A stretch of DNA of 64,000 bases from Metarhizium brunneum (taxonomy: Eukaryota > Ascomycota > Sordariomycetes > Hypocreales > Clavicipitaceae), in contig NC_089423.1 in NCBI RefSeq assembly GCF_013426205.1, positions 6,448,001-6,512,000 of the forward strand, given 5' to 3'. A model generated the notes under the pieces. It was not told where the DNA came from. It worked only from the letters and a program-made list of their open reading frames with translations, and did not search any database. Positions within the stretch are counted from its first letter, which is position 1. The number at the start of each line of letters is the position of its first letter. Below are positions 1 through 12,543 of the stretch, one piece after another. The translations under genes were made by a program, and so were the position numbers.

Positions 1-2190
1 TGCCATGGCCGCAACATGGGGCTACGGCCAAACTGGAGCATCGACCATCTCCTTTCTCAAGAAAATCGAAACGGCCCCCTCATCCGACGACCAATCTTCA
101 CTCTCTACGCTCTCACTAGCCTGCACCTCCCGCCAAGACTCCTTTGCTGTGCGCGAAAGATACAAGGACCTCATACGGCATCTTCCTGCCAAGGTCTTCA
201 TCGACAAGCTCGTGGCCATGTGTATGCGCGAATTCAACTGGCAGTACTACTTTGTCGACCCGGACGTTTTCTTCGCCCAACTCCAGGAGTGGAATAACCT
301 CCCGTTTAGTATATTCTCCACCGAAGGACCACGGGGTATTCCTCCTGGCTTGAGGGTTTTCCCGGCCGTCCTGTTCCAAATGATTGCCGCGGCTTTACTG
401 GTCCTTCCGGACGACGAGGAAGAGGAGTTTGTGACGTTGAAGTATGCCGCCAACATGACTTTTGAGGACTTGGCGTGTGATTACAGTGCTAGCGGGGCGG
501 AAATTGTGGGATTGTTTGGGAAGAAGGGGCTGAGTGTTACGACGGTTCAGGCCGAGTTTCTAAGAGCTTGCTTCTTGAAGTATACTGCTAATGTTACTGA
601 GTCGGTTAGACACCCTCCGCCCCCTTCCTCCCTGTTGAGCATTTCGACATGTTTTGGTAGGTTCAAGATTAACGAATGGCGTAGTGGCACATGATTGGAA
701 CTGCTATCAGAGATGCTCAAGAGTTGGGCATGCACCGGGATAGCCTCGATCCTAAGCCCACAGAAACAAGTTTGGAGAGCGTTATTGAGAATCAGTGGCT
801 TATCGAGCGACGGCGCAAGATGTACATGATTCTCGCAATGTGGTATGTTGCGTTGCCACCCTATCCACTCCCCCCTCTCCGCGGTAACAAACAAAACAGC
901 TGCTAACAACTCAGGGATATCAACATGTCTCTAATACTAGGCCGACCCGGTACCGTGGACTGGCGCCACAGCATCCCATCCCTCCCAATCGACACTCCAG
1001 TGCCATCCAACCGCTCGAATACTCCTATCGCTCCTCGGAATCCGGAAAAGGACCCTCCTACTCCTTTGACTCGTTGTCTTTGGTTACACGAAATAACTTT
1101 GCCCTTACGAGATATCCAGGACCTCGAACATGAGGGTCCCTACCCCAGGGATTTCTCCAAAATCGACAGGGTTCACCAGAAAATCATGACTCTCCATGAA
1201 TCAACGCCCGCTATATTGAGGCTGAAAAATCCTGACACGCGCTGGGATAACGACCCCGAGGTGGAGGGGTGGATAGGGGCGACACGATACTACTTCCACT
1301 TCATTCACAACTTCACTCTCATGGCCTTGCATCGACCATACCTGTTCCATAGGAAGGAGAGTAGGTTGGAGGCATTGACAGCTGGTTTGGCCATGCTGGA
1401 GATGCAGAGATCAATGTTTGAGGGCCTACCTTCTACATCCTGGAGAAAGTGAGTTCTGTCGGTGAGGAGTTTCCACGCGAACGTGGGCGAGTGAAAGAGA
1501 AGCCGCGAAATGCTAACGAGCCCTAGTTTTATGCTCTTCTTTGGAACATTCGACGCCATCGTCCTCGTTGCCTCTGTATACATCCTCTTTCCGCACGACC
1601 ACCCAGAACACAGGCAACTATCCGTTCAACATATCCACTGGGCCATAGAGCGTTTTGTGACAATGCAGCATCGCAATCCCCTCGCCAAGGCCGCACAGGG
1701 TGTTCTCCGTGCCATTTTGGGCAAATTCACAAAAGCGCTTGCTCATTCTGCCTCGCCTTCCAAAACTTGCATCACGCCAGCCTCCACGAGGGGACCTTCG
1801 GACAATACGCCTGCCAGCGGGTCCGCGAGACTGGATGCAAATGCAAACCCAGCACCTATCTGGCCAGTTAGTTCACTCCCAGGCGCAAGCATGGCGAAGA
1901 GTGCAGTTGAGGGTGAAGATGCGGGAAACGCCAGGCAAGACACGCCGGGCGAGACGTGGCTGTCACCCAGCGAATGGGCCTTTGCGCCAGATGGTCTGTC
2001 GAATATCATGCCGACGTTTGCTATTTCAGATTTGATATACAATGACCTTACCGCGGTGCAGGACGGTGGCGGCATGATGGCGGCTGCTGAGATGGCTCCC
2101 AGCGAAGGGGGGGCGCCAGAGTGGCAGTTTGGAGGGGATATTGCCGAGGGTACGCTTTGGCAGGTGTTGAACAGGTTTCAGCCCAGATGA
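1..2190 (+). CDS. Fungal-specific transcription factor, 5'-truncated
   Basis: This is the 3' part of a gene for a fungal transcription factor with a fungal-specific regulatory (middle-homology) domain, probably a nuclear DNA-binding protein. I model exons <1-604, 685-842, 915-1448 and 1527-2190. The introns have GTTAGA, GTATGT and GTGAGT donors, and TGCTAAC branch sites lie in the second and third. The segment after the first intron reads GTAIRDAQELGMHRDS, the typical helix of this domain, followed by RRRKMYMILAMW and then DINMSLILGRPG across the second junction. The C-terminal 200 residues are low-complexity and acidic, as in activation regions. No Zn2Cys6 or C2H2 finger is visible, so the DNA-binding part should lie upstream of the window. 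The Met at base 5 could be internal. The family call is firm; the target genes are unknown. Confidence 0.82.
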
Positions 2191-4476
2191 TGGCATGCAT
2201 AGAGCGGAAGAGCGGCAGTTGAAAACTGCAGCCGCAGTTACAAGGGCCATGTCGGGCGGCTTTCTGCGGTTTTGGACATTACTGGCGAGGGTTGCATATT
2301 TCTCCTACCTTGATCGTGATTGGGAAATAACGTCTCTCGCTATTCTCTGGGGGAAGTGCCGTCCTGAGTATAGGGCTCGGACGCAATTTGATAGGACGGC
2401 GATCTCGACGTACTCGGGTATGCATCAAGGAATTACTCAGATGGCTGCCAGCAACCAACCGTGGCGTTTGCGGGGGTAAAGATGAAACGCACGGCAAGAT
2501 GCCAAGGATCTGACTTCCAATATAGGCGCGCTTACCTTGACATTTTACTTTCCTATGCAAATGGAAATGTTTCCCAAGAACCGTGGCGATGTTTATACAC
2601 CACCTAAGCCATCGGGGGCTATGCTGCATGCAACTCCAAGGCCTGGTATCCCGACCGGAGAGCGATGCGATACGCTCCTGCGAGTATTTCTCGGCGGTGT
2701 TCTTCATTGTAAGCCCCGTGCTCACGGGTCCATGAATTGGTCAATGACGCTTGATGTACTTTGACGGCGTGCAAAGTGCGACGGGCGCTTGCAAGAGCGT
2801 CACCTGGACATGCATAACCTTTGTGTGCTGCCGGGCGCCTCCCAGACACAATATGTAAATCCAGCACACCACAAAACCCAACGAAACAACAACGGCTCCG
2901 AAAGGCCGCAAAACCCCATGCAGTCAGCTGCAGACAACGAATACATATAAAAAAGCATGTAACAAAACGCATCGCCCATGTCGCGAATCAAGTTTTGCAC
3001 GTCAACGACTAGGGTCCCCCATGAAGCGGTCAGGGAACAATGACGCATAAACGTCAAGCAGCAGAACAAGGCACAATGAGAAAGACCAGCCGGTTGCCCC
3101 CCGATCGAAACGCCAGAGTGGCACGGAAGGCAGCGACGTGTGAAAGCAGGGGTGGTGACAAACGTCAGGCTCGTTTGGTAAAAGAGACATGCAAGCCGGG
3201 CGGTTGGCTCGCGGGTGGTGGTTGTACGAAAGATGCTTTGTGCTCTATGTAGTCCGTATTCGTGATAGAACTCGATACTGTCCTGGTTGCAAGGCGGGCG
3301 GCTTGCAGGCGCGTAGAGGCCGGGCGGGCGACAAGACAAACATCGGGAGTCGCAGCAGATGTGACGTTTAGGAGAAAGGGGGAGGCACAGGCCTTTGATT
3401 GGAGGAGCTTGAAAGGCGGTCGGTCGGCAAGGCGCCGTGCTGCGTGGTTAGGGTTTGGTTTGGGCTGAGAGTCGCTTCCTGGTGTTTCATTGTAGTGAGC
3501 GAGTGCGTAGCGAGTTGCATTGTGCCTTTGCGTGGCAGAACGAAGGCGATGGGAAGCGAGGCGCAGCATCGACGTGACGCTGCAAGAAGATGATATTCAT
3601 CGACCAGACCTAATATTTGATGGCTTGGGTGGCCGACGATGGACGTAGCTGGATCACTTCGGGTACTACACGAGGACGGGGCAGCAGATTGGGCCCCACT
3701 GTGCCGCCCGCATCCCGCATCTTGATTGATTGCCTCCCGGTGAGGCCATGCAACCCTGGGCCACCCCTCCAGCCGACACAAGCCAATGCACGCAGCCGCT
3801 GGCCCCCAGGAATAAGTCCAGAAATGCAGGGGTGGAAACACTGATGCCGCCGGCCTCTCTTATCGGTCGCCTATCAATTTTTAGTCTTTTTTTTTTTCCT
3901 CTTCTTGCCTAAAATCGCTGAAGGGGGGAAAAAATACAGGTCGACATTCCAAAAATAAAACAAAACCACTCGTCTTGTTCTCGCTTGCTTTGACTCTTTT
4001 TAAAAGGCTTCTTCTCTCTGCTTGCGTATTTCTACACGCCTGGAACTGCGATTTCGCCAGGCTTTCAGAATCGGAACACAAATATATTATACCCTCCTCG
4101 ACTGCGCCCTCCCCTTCTTCATCAACCCCCCCCCAGGTGTCTCTGTTACCCCAGCCTGCTTTGAACCCAACCGTGGTCGTTGGGTGGCGTCGTATTGAAG
4201 CTTTTTATTTTATTTTATTTTTGCCCTCTTCCTGTCGCACAGCAGCCGGCCCTGTTGAGCCTTCTGTTTCCCCCCGTCTCGTCGACCCCGGACTGAGTCT
4301 TGGAGCTGACCAGGGTGTGAACGGGCACATGTGCACATTAAAATTATAATCTGTGTACTCCGTACTCCGTATTGTAATAGAGAGCACGCTTTTGCCCAAC
4401 TATTAATACTCTTTATTCATCTCATCGTCACCTCCTCTTCCCCTCGCGCGTGCCCAAAAAATTTCATCTCGGCCAA
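2191..4476. other. Intergenic, upstream region of the CCCH gene
   Basis: I see no supportable gene here. The part from about 3,870 to 4,450 is rich in T/C runs, as expected of a fungal promoter and 5' leader. It carries two overlapping TACTCCGTA copies at 4356-4371, about 110 bp before the downstream start codon. Short open frames on both strands show no family resemblance. Confidence 0.6.
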
Positions 4477-6306
4477 ATGTCTGCCCTAAAGTCTCAGGAC
4501 AGAAACCACCACGCGCCTTATTACGACTCTTCAGACAAGATGTCGGCAGGATCGAATCTTGTGGATTTTTTCCAGCGCTTTCAGGGCATACAGCAGCAAA
4601 GGGACACGTCAGATCTGTTGATTCGGGTTGGTGGCATGGCATTCTGCGAGGCACTTGACTGAGATTTCGCATGCTAACGCCCCGTGGCAGGATATCCTCG
4701 TGTACTGCGACAAGCTCGAAACCGCCCTGCGATTCCAGAACCAGCAACTCGTCGACGAGCTTAAAGAGTGCAAACGCGACAAGAGAGATTTGCAGACCCA
4801 GCTGAAGAATAGCGAGGCGAGAACTGATTGGGTAACCAAGGAAATCGAACAAATCAGGGTATGGCGATGCTCTCGTTGGCGACGCTTTGCGCTGAGACTA
4901 AAATTTTGAACAGGACCACAATGCGTACATTCTTGTCATGATTGACGGCGACGGCCTGCTGGTATGTACAACTGAGCACGACACGCTCGTGAAGAAACCC
5001 CAAGCGCTAAACGCAGACACAGTTCCGCGACCAATGGATCAAGCAAGGCGTCGAAGGCGGCAGGAAGGCTGCTCGCGAGCTTCGAGACGCCATTACTGCT
5101 CAGTGCGGCGAGCATGCCGACGTCGAGATTATTACAAAAGTGGTGGCCAACTTTGGCGGCCTGGCCAAGTCCTTGGGCCGCGACCTGTCCGACCTGAAGG
5201 ATTTTGCTTCGGGCTTCACCCAAGGCGAGGCAACATTCGACTTTATCGATGCTGGACACGACAAGGACTGTGTCTCGTCCAAAATCAAGAGTAAATGCTG
5301 CGCTTTTCCCAGAACAAGGACAAGGTCCCAAACCAGTTGCTGACCCGGCCCGCAGATAATATACAGTTTCACCTTGAAAACTACAACTGCAGACATATTC
5401 TCCTGGGCGTCTCCCACGATCCCTCATACGCTCCCTTGCTGGAAAAGATTGCCCAAAACGACTTTTCCCGCCATCGCATGACCATCATCGAAGGCGTCCC
5501 CACCGTCCCCGAGCTCGTCGCCACCAGCATCCCCAGCATGGATCTGGGAAGGGACCTTTTCCGCAGCGACAAATGCCCCGATAGAAGTACGTCAGCCTGG
5601 CAGCTTGGCAGCTGGGTAGCCGGACCTAGGACTGCCAGCCCTGCCACTAGTATCGGATCAGCCAGCACGCCAGGCCGCTCATCATTATCATACGCCAACG
5701 CCGCGAGCAGCAACAGCAGCCCCCCTCCCCAGATTTCGCTCCCCATCGCCCCCAAGCCCGCCGCCAGTCGAGCCCCCAAGGCGCAGTATCAGCAGATTCC
5801 CCCCCAGCAGCCCGACTGGGATCCCGGCCACCGCGGGCTGGACGAGCCCATCACCGTCAGCGTCTTGGCCATGGAGAGCATCAAGAAGCGCAAGGAGTCG
5901 GATAAGCTGTGCAACAACCACTTTTTGCGAGGGCCCTGCACCAAGGGTGACTCGTGCTTCTTTGTCCACGACTACAAGCCCAGCAGCGAGGAGATTAATG
6001 CCATTGCCGTGTTGGCTCGTCAGAACCCGTGTACAAATGGGCAGGACTGCGAGTCTGACGAGTGCATCTACGGCCATCACGTACGTTTTTTTTTTCGTCT
6101 TTTTTTTGGCCTTTAATCCTCTTGTCTATTAGTCTATGCCCCGCGTGCATGTACCTCGCATGTTGCTAACTGCAATTCCTCCTCAATAGTGCCCCAGCAT
6201 CCGCGACAACGTCTGCATACACCCCTTTTGCAAATTCCCCGAGGAGGCTCATCCCCCAGGGACAAAGTTCAAAAATCCAAGCATCAAGGCAAACCAAATA
6301 CGATGA
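4477..6306 (+). CDS. CCCH-type zinc finger protein with N-terminal coiled coil
   Basis: Probable RNA- or nucleic-acid-binding protein of a family common in filamentous ascomycetes. Exons: 4477-4626, 4691-4858, 4914-4961, 5023-5290, 5356-6080, 6190-6306. The N-terminus is a short coiled coil (exons 1-2). It is followed by a conserved globular domain starting YILVMIDGDGLL and containing ILLGVSHDPSYAP; this resembles a NYN/OST-HTH-like domain found beside CCCH fingers, which is inference. The first finger is a perfect C-x8-C-x5-C-x3-H (CNNHFLRGP..H). A second cysteine cluster, C-x5-C-x4-C-x3-H, ends exactly at the last intron, and exon 6 supplies further Cys residues. A 75-nt in-frame stretch at 5587-5661 (GTACGT...TCAG) might be a seventh intron. 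The start is the first ATG of the frame. Cellular role unknown. Confidence 0.85.
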
Positions 6307-7452
6307 AATGAAGATTAATTACACTCATTACAGTCATTACAGTACTATACATATATACATATACATATATATGAAGCAAGGGATCGTTTTTTAAGCTTGG
6401 CGGAAAGCGGTTTCACAGGAACTAGGTAAACAGCACACTTTGCTAGGCGGGGACGACGTAACTGCAGATTGCGCTTTGGTCTGGCTTGACGGGGCTCATT
6501 TTTCTCCTTGGCTAGGGGGTTTCTGTGTATAGTAGTTATGGGACTGACTATCTATATTCTTATTATTCCATCGAGGCTGAGCCTGTGACGCTTTTGTGAA
6601 CGTTGGCATCAATTTTGTGTGAGGCGGGCGGGGAGCAAAAGCTTGGTATCGGCGGTCATCTTGGCTCATGTCAATTTGTGGAGCGGCCTTGCTCATCCAC
6701 GCCCGCGCTTTTGGGCATTGCCTTGTTCCGTCGTGGAGGTGGTGCCTTGCCGTGTTGCCTGCGCAGGGGGCGGGTGGTGCAAACAGTTTCGGCTGGGTGA
6801 TTGTCTTGGACTTGGGACGTGTTTTGGCGATTGGCTGCGCTGGGCTGCGCTGGGAAATGGATATGGGAATTAGTAGTTGGGCGCGTTGATGTCCTGGTTG
6901 GCTGGGCCTGGTGAATCTGGATGTTTGGCAGAATGCGAACCAGGGAAAAAGAAGCACCGCGAAAGACCATTTACAAATTCCGGGCTTCTTCTTTTCCCCT
7001 TGCTCAACCTGCTCACTACCTTGTCCCAAGTATCAAGTCCAAAATGCTATCCGGGTCCTTCTTGTTTGAGGCAAGGTCAAGTGCTTACTGAACCAGAGGA
7101 CGTATAGCATTTCGAGAGAATTGTTAGTTGGAGGTCCAGCTGTGGCGAGGGTGCCACGTGTGATTCTGACCAAGAATTTAACAAGTCAACTATTCAGCAA
7201 CAGATCAATTGATGGTAATGTTTAAACTCGACTTGCTTGTACTCGGTAGCATGGCCGTTTCCCCAAGTAGGGCTAGCGCCATTCTGTCTGCCAGGCCCCC
7301 ACCATTTGACCACCTTGGATCAAATTCGGAGCTCAACACCAACCTCACTTCATCACCACATCGGTGGGCATCCAACCAGCCCAGCTGTCCTACCACGTCC
7401 CCATCGTCACCTCGATTCCTCGATCCGTCCCACTGTTGCTAGTACACTCAAG
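6307..7452. other. Intergenic between CCCH gene and SRP19
   Basis: No gene is recognisable. The first 70 bp hold an AT-rich stretch of alternating TA/CA around 6345-6372, probably in the 3' UTR of the preceding gene. Open frames of up to 177 codons on the minus strand are Pro/Gln/Arg-rich and look like chance frames. Confidence 0.5.
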
Positions 7453-8271
7453 ATGTCTCACCCACGGGTAGAAGAAGTCTCCGACAGCGACCCGGACGTG
7501 GCGTCCGACCCCGAGGAAGGCGACATTGACGACTTTATCGACGCGGACATCATGCGCCGCATACCCCAGCAGCAACCGCCGTCCAGATCCTCTGCACCAC
7601 CAGCCTCCGCCCCCTCAAACCTGCCCAGCCAAATGCTGGGCCCCGACGCCGACCGCTCCGCCTACTCCTCCTTCCAGTGCATCTACCCAGTCTACTTTGA
7701 CGCCAGCCGCACCCTCTCCCAGGGCCGCCGCGTGCCGGCCTCGCTCGCCGTGCGCAGCCCCCTGGCGCGCGAAATCGCAAACGCCTGCTCCCGCCTCCGC
7801 CTGCCCACGCTGCTCGAGCCGGAAAAGACCCATCCCAAGGACTGGGCGAACCCGGGCCGCGTAAAAGTCGGCCTGAAGCAGACGCCCCAGAATCCGTCGG
7901 GCATCAAGAGCAAGCACCACCTGTACATTTTGATTGCCAAGCATTTGCAGCAGAACCCCACCACGGAGAACTCGCCCGGGCTGAGGGTAAGGATGGGCGG
8001 GCAGGTGCAGCCGCCCGAGGGGAAGCCGTACCCCAAGCCCGCGGTGCCGCGGGGCTGGAAGATGAGCGAGTACTTGCCGTATTTGAGTCCGGCCATGACG
8101 GGCGGCGGCGTGTCGGAGAATTTGTTCAAGGACATGATGAAGGAGATGCAGAGCGGGGGGGATCCCATGAGTGCCTTGATGGCGGGTGCTGCTGGGCACG
8201 GGGGGGACGAGGGGAGTGCGGGATCCGGCGGGAAGAAGAAGAAGGACAAGAAAGGGAAGGGGAGGTCATGA
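7453..8271 (+). CDS. SRP19: Signal recognition particle subunit SRP19 (Sec65 family)
   Basis: RNA-binding subunit of the signal recognition particle; it binds the SRP RNA and helps assemble SRP54 onto it for co-translational targeting to the ER. Single exon, 272 residues. The open frame extends upstream without an ATG of better context, so I start at MSHPRVEE. Residues 1-70 are an acidic, Pro/Ser-rich extension (many Asp/Glu between 10 and 32). The SRP19 domain spans about 75-200: FQCIYPVYFDASRT, then GRRVP, PLAREIANACSRL and the basic segment GRVKVGLK. The tail is Lys-rich (KKKKDKKGKGRS), which is usual for fungal Sec65-type proteins. It is longer than human SRP19 (144 residues), as expected of fungi. 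Confident. Confidence 0.93.
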   Translation: MSHPRVEEVSDSDPDVASDPEEGDIDDFIDADIMRRIPQQQPPSRSSAPPASAPSNLPSQMLGPDADRSAYSSFQCIYPVYFDASRTLSQGRRVPASLAVRSPLAREIANACSRLRLPTLLEPEKTHPKDWANPGRVKVGLKQTPQNPSGIKSKHHLYILIAKHLQQNPTTENSPGLRVRMGGQVQPPEGKPYPKPAVPRGWKMSEYLPYLSPAMTGGGVSENLFKDMMKEMQSGGDPMSALMAGAAGHGGDEGSAGSGGKKKKDKKGKGRS

Positions 8272-11200
8272 TGAAGGCCCGGGAGGGGGTGTCTCTTTTT
8301 TTTTATGGTGCTAGAGGAATAATGTGTATATGATCTGGGCGAGACTCACGACACGGTGCCCCATCAAAACATGAGATGATGAAAATGGCACGGCCAGCTA
8401 TAGAAGAGCCGTGGGTTTTTAAGAAAAGCAGTTGCAAAGGCATAAGGGACAATGAATCATACAATGGTCATTATCAGTACTATATCGGTCTAGAATGTGC
8501 ATGGAAGCTCCGCGTACCAAAATACTTGGACCGCGTTTGCACAAGTTATCTTCCTCAATAATGGTATGTTTTCCTCTGTTGCTTTTTGCTTTTACACGAA
8601 TATAAAACCGGGCTCGTGAGACTGGGCAAGTCTGCCCCTTTATGGCACCAACAAACTTTGAACCACAATGTTGGAACTTGGCGTCTCAGGAGAGGACGAC
8701 CGGCCATGTGCAGCTGGGACTGCGCGTGTCCAAAAGGGATGAGAAGAAGTGGAAACGGCGGTTCTCAAGAGGCCGAGTGTCATGGTCCATCGCCATAGTC
8801 TCGTTCTGGTGGCTCGATCCTCAACACATCACCACTGCCGGAACCGCTCGACTGTGCATTTTGCACTTGACGGTTTGGCCACATGTACGAGTTCCCTTGG
8901 TCTTTGGTTCTGTCCCAGTCTGTATACCTACCTAATTAGGTGTTTATGCTTATTCCTATTCCACGACATACCAAGATATAGTAGGTATACAGGGAGCGTA
9001 TGCAAGAAGGAGCAATTTGAGTTCCCTGCCGATTCCCATTCTCGATAAGGTATATCGAACAAAGAACCCCATCGTGGAGAATTCTCAATCCCGCTGAGCA
9101 GATGTCGGCTCCTGAAATAGCCCTAACCCAGGTATATAATCTGACTCTAACCTTGACCCTCATGCATATCTCTAACCCTCGCCCCTGTTAGATACATTCT
9201 ACCTTGATCTCGAGCAGGAAGTGGATATCCCCTAGCTCACTCATAACGGCCTTTCAAGCGGGGAGCAGATGCTCTGTTCTAGCACCAGCGGCGAAGCGTT
9301 CCTCTGAAGCACCGCCGCAAAACGTGCGGCCAATGCCGGCAACAAGTTGACAACCACGCAACGGCTACACAAACCCCTTGAGCCAGGCTAGGGCAGAGAA
9401 AAGAGAAAAACACGGCTCCTATTCAACATTCCCGCAAGTCTTACACCCCCCTTCCCCCCACAAGATACCACGAGATACCACAAGTATCTTCCTGTCCCCA
9501 GCCTACTCAGGTACCCAACTCAATTTCAACATATTCACAAGACCGTCCCTGATCATGAGTCATTGACCGCCCGGTTCGGCCCTCTCCCAGCCTCGACAAC
9601 GCAAGTCGTCGACACAAGACTGAACTTTATAAACAGGCATCATCCCCCGAACAATCACAAGAGCGGAAAAATGAAAAAAATGAAAAAACAAAATACCGGG
9701 TACTCGTGCGATCGCGGCGGCACAAGGTTCAGCCAGCACCGAGATCCAGTCTTTTTGGCTTCGGCGGCGGTGACAAAACTTATACACCGGAGAATCGTGA
9801 TGCGGTGACCACAGCAAGCCTCTTGATTTGAGTTTCCATCTCTTCATGTATATGTTTTACGAACATGAACAGATCATGACACCGCGCATGTAATATACAC
9901 CAGTTCTGGGTTCGTGGGTTTAGGGTTATTCCGGCTAGGAAGCCGTTGACGCTACGAGGACGCCAGGCACATGGCGTGATATCGGGTGTAGATTCTCTTT
10001 TTACACGCTTGACGTGACTAGAATGACTGGGGAATCCCCCGACGCAGATCACCCCGCGCGACTACTATTTGTGGCTTTATACACGGGTTCGGGTCTCCCG
10101 GGGGATTGGGGGAACCGGGCTTTTAGGGGTCCAGGCGGTTTTGCTGGAGGCTTTCTCGGCTCGGAGCTAGAACGTTGCGTAGGGCCAGGTTCTTGTTCCT
10201 GGCGCGGGCGGGGGGGCATGATGGCTGGACTTGTTTAGGGGCTGGTGGCCACGTAGCAGGCGGGGGAGAGCTGCTGTTGTTGTTGTAGTTGATGGTGATG
10301 ATGATGATGATGATGCTGTTGTTGGCGGTGGTGGTGGTGGTAGTGCTGCTGCTGCTGCTGGCATTGACATCACTCTTAGTATTGCTGGAAATACTCATGT
10401 TACTGTTCCTTCTAATGTAGCTGTCAATATTGATGTTGATGCGAATGTTGATACCGATGCCAATGCTGATGCCAATGCTGATGCCAATGTTGATGCCAAT
10501 GTTGCTGTACATATTGGTCTTGATACCGATGTTGATATTGACATTCATCTCCTGCGCGCCATACAATGTCCAATCGTACGTGTCTAATTATCCTATATCA
10601 AGATTGAATCCGTCAACTCGAGTCAGAAATGTCTGGCACGCAGTTGTTCCAAGTCCATAAAGCCCACGGAAGTTGGAACGACATCAACCCATCTTGCTCC
10701 CCCTTTGCTCCTACATGCATGCCATATACAGCAAACAGCAACACACGGCATGCTCGCACATCTTCACCACAAGGAACCGTGACTATCCTTCCTGTCCTCC
10801 CCATCAGCCACCCAGTTCCCAGCCGGCTTCACCGTAACTCCCATGACAGATACCAATCCCAAAAGTCCTTTGTAAGAGCCCAAGTCTACCAGCGGCAGAG
10901 CAGCCTCCATCCCCTTCGGTCCGTGACCTCGCGTCCGCGACGGCATATCAACCTCCAACCGAGAAAGGAACCGCAAAGCAGCCCACGCGCCATGCTGCTC
11001 CTCAAACATATTCAGAAATCTCTACAAACAGCACGTTTGTTTCGATGCCAGCCATGCTGGACATATCCTCACAGCAGCCCGTCAACACCTCTCAAACCGC
11101 CCTCCCACACTCGCCCCTCAGCCTGTTTCACAGCCGTCAAGACTCAAGACCCGGGCGCGCAAACAAGTCAAAGCCAAGCTCACACGGTCGCCAGGCATGT

Positions 11201-12543
11201 TTCACAAACAAAGACGCCAGACGAACAGCACCGACGTCAGGCATGGCTCCCGGTCCGCGCTCGCGCACACATCACTTCAGCCAGCAGTGAATACTACGCG
11301 GATATACAAGAACATGTATGTCCTAATCAAAAACAACCCCCGCGCCGCCAAGGGCGCATGTTGGCTCCGACAACAACACATTCACTTAGTACATACATAC
11401 ACATGTCGAGGCAACAAGGTTATGCGCGACTATTCATTCACCCCAAGTCATTCGCGTCTGGTTCACTCTTTGAGTGCGCCCTGGCGCAGGTCAGTTATTG
11501 CCGTCGGACTATCAATCGAAAAGGCACTTCCGCCTCCTGAGCGAAATCGCACCCGCCATTCAGCCAGCCCCTTTTCATCCGAGGACCGGAGCCGAGTTAC
11601 TTACGTGGCCACAGACGTGCCCAGCCTTGCAACATAACAAACGCCACTTGGTGACGCAACTCGCTGGTTTCATGACACAAAACTCCATTCAGCAAAACTA
11701 ATAGCGCCCATGGGTGAAGCCAAATCAATGCATTATGATAAATCGGTGGACCGTGTCCTTTACACTATATACAATCCTCCCATCGCCTTGGCCCTATAGT
11801 CGCCTCGGCTCGAGTGTGGACTCTCTTCAATCTTACAAATGCACAAAGTATATTGCTCCCGCCGCCTGCCACCTCATATTAGGCTCGCAGTCAGAAAACT
11901 CGGGGTATGCCGCGGCTATTGAGCCCCCCCAAAGTCTGATCCCATAATCCTGCCGCCAGTAAACGCCATGTCTGAAAGACAGAAGTGCACAACCAAGAAA
12001 GTAAACAGGCTGTTCCATGTCCGGAACCAACCATGACGGCCCAAGGACACGCAAAATAAAACAAAGCGCATAGGCAAAGCGCATGCAGGGATTGATAATC
12101 GTGCTGGAACAAACAAAGGTCAAAATCAATCAAAACAAAGTCGCAAAAAGCAGAGAAAAATATGTATGCAAACGCCAAAGCAACTTGTCCTCGCTATTCT
12201 CAATTCTCCCAGTCTACTCTTGAAACTCCATTCTGAAGACTCGAGAAGATAAAAAAAAAAAGACTCTCAACTGGTAATGTAGAAAGAAAAAAATGTGCGT
12301 TGCGCATGTTGCGCCAGTGCCAATTCGACTTGATTCTATTCGAGTCGGCTTCCTTCGACGTTTGATGTGTCCAAATTAGAAGGTTCGTTCGGCCTCGCAT
12401 AGTCGATGCTTGGTAGCAATTGCTTGTATGACGGTCGGAAATAAGAGGTGGTGGCCTCGCTAGGCCGGTCTAGCGGATACCAAAGAGCCACCACATTCCC
12501 AGCCTACATCATCATTGGTAGTACTGAATCATCTTCATTTCGC
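8272..12543. other. 4.3-kb non-coding stretch between convergent genes
   Basis: SRP19 and the Sok1-family gene point towards each other across this gap. It contains the 3' UTRs, a compound microsatellite (10261-10545) and several open frames without family likeness. The longest is 10629-11540 on the plus strand, 303 codons rich in Ser/Pro/Arg/His/Gln. I do not accept any of them as a gene. Confidence 0.5.
10261..10545. repeat. Compound microsatellite / minisatellite
   Basis: Successive simple repeats: TTG and GAT triplets (about 10275-10320), GGT and TGC triplets (about 10325-10360), then after a short unique stretch a 12-bp pattern of the type GATGCCAATGYT repeated with point changes (about 10430-10510). 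All units are multiples of three, so both strands stay open across it. Plus-strand frames would read Asp/Ala/Asn/Val repeats and minus-strand frames Ile/Asn/Gly/Ser repeats. Confidence 0.85.

Noticed and set aside
9112..9185. Several CTAACC units resembling a degenerate telomere repeat
   Set aside because: Only three separated, imperfect units. No array, and housekeeping genes lie on both sides.
10764..11009. 81-codon minus-strand frame (SRLEVDMPSRTRGHGPKG...) that looks protein-like
   Set aside because: An acceptor-like TAG lies just upstream, but no upstream exon or family could be found. Too weak to call.
10629..11540. 303-codon plus-strand open frame with an ATG start
   Set aside because: Composition is dominated by Ser, Pro, Arg, His and Gln, as expected from reading C-rich non-coding DNA. 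Other frames of over 100 codons overlap it, and no motif or splice context supports it.
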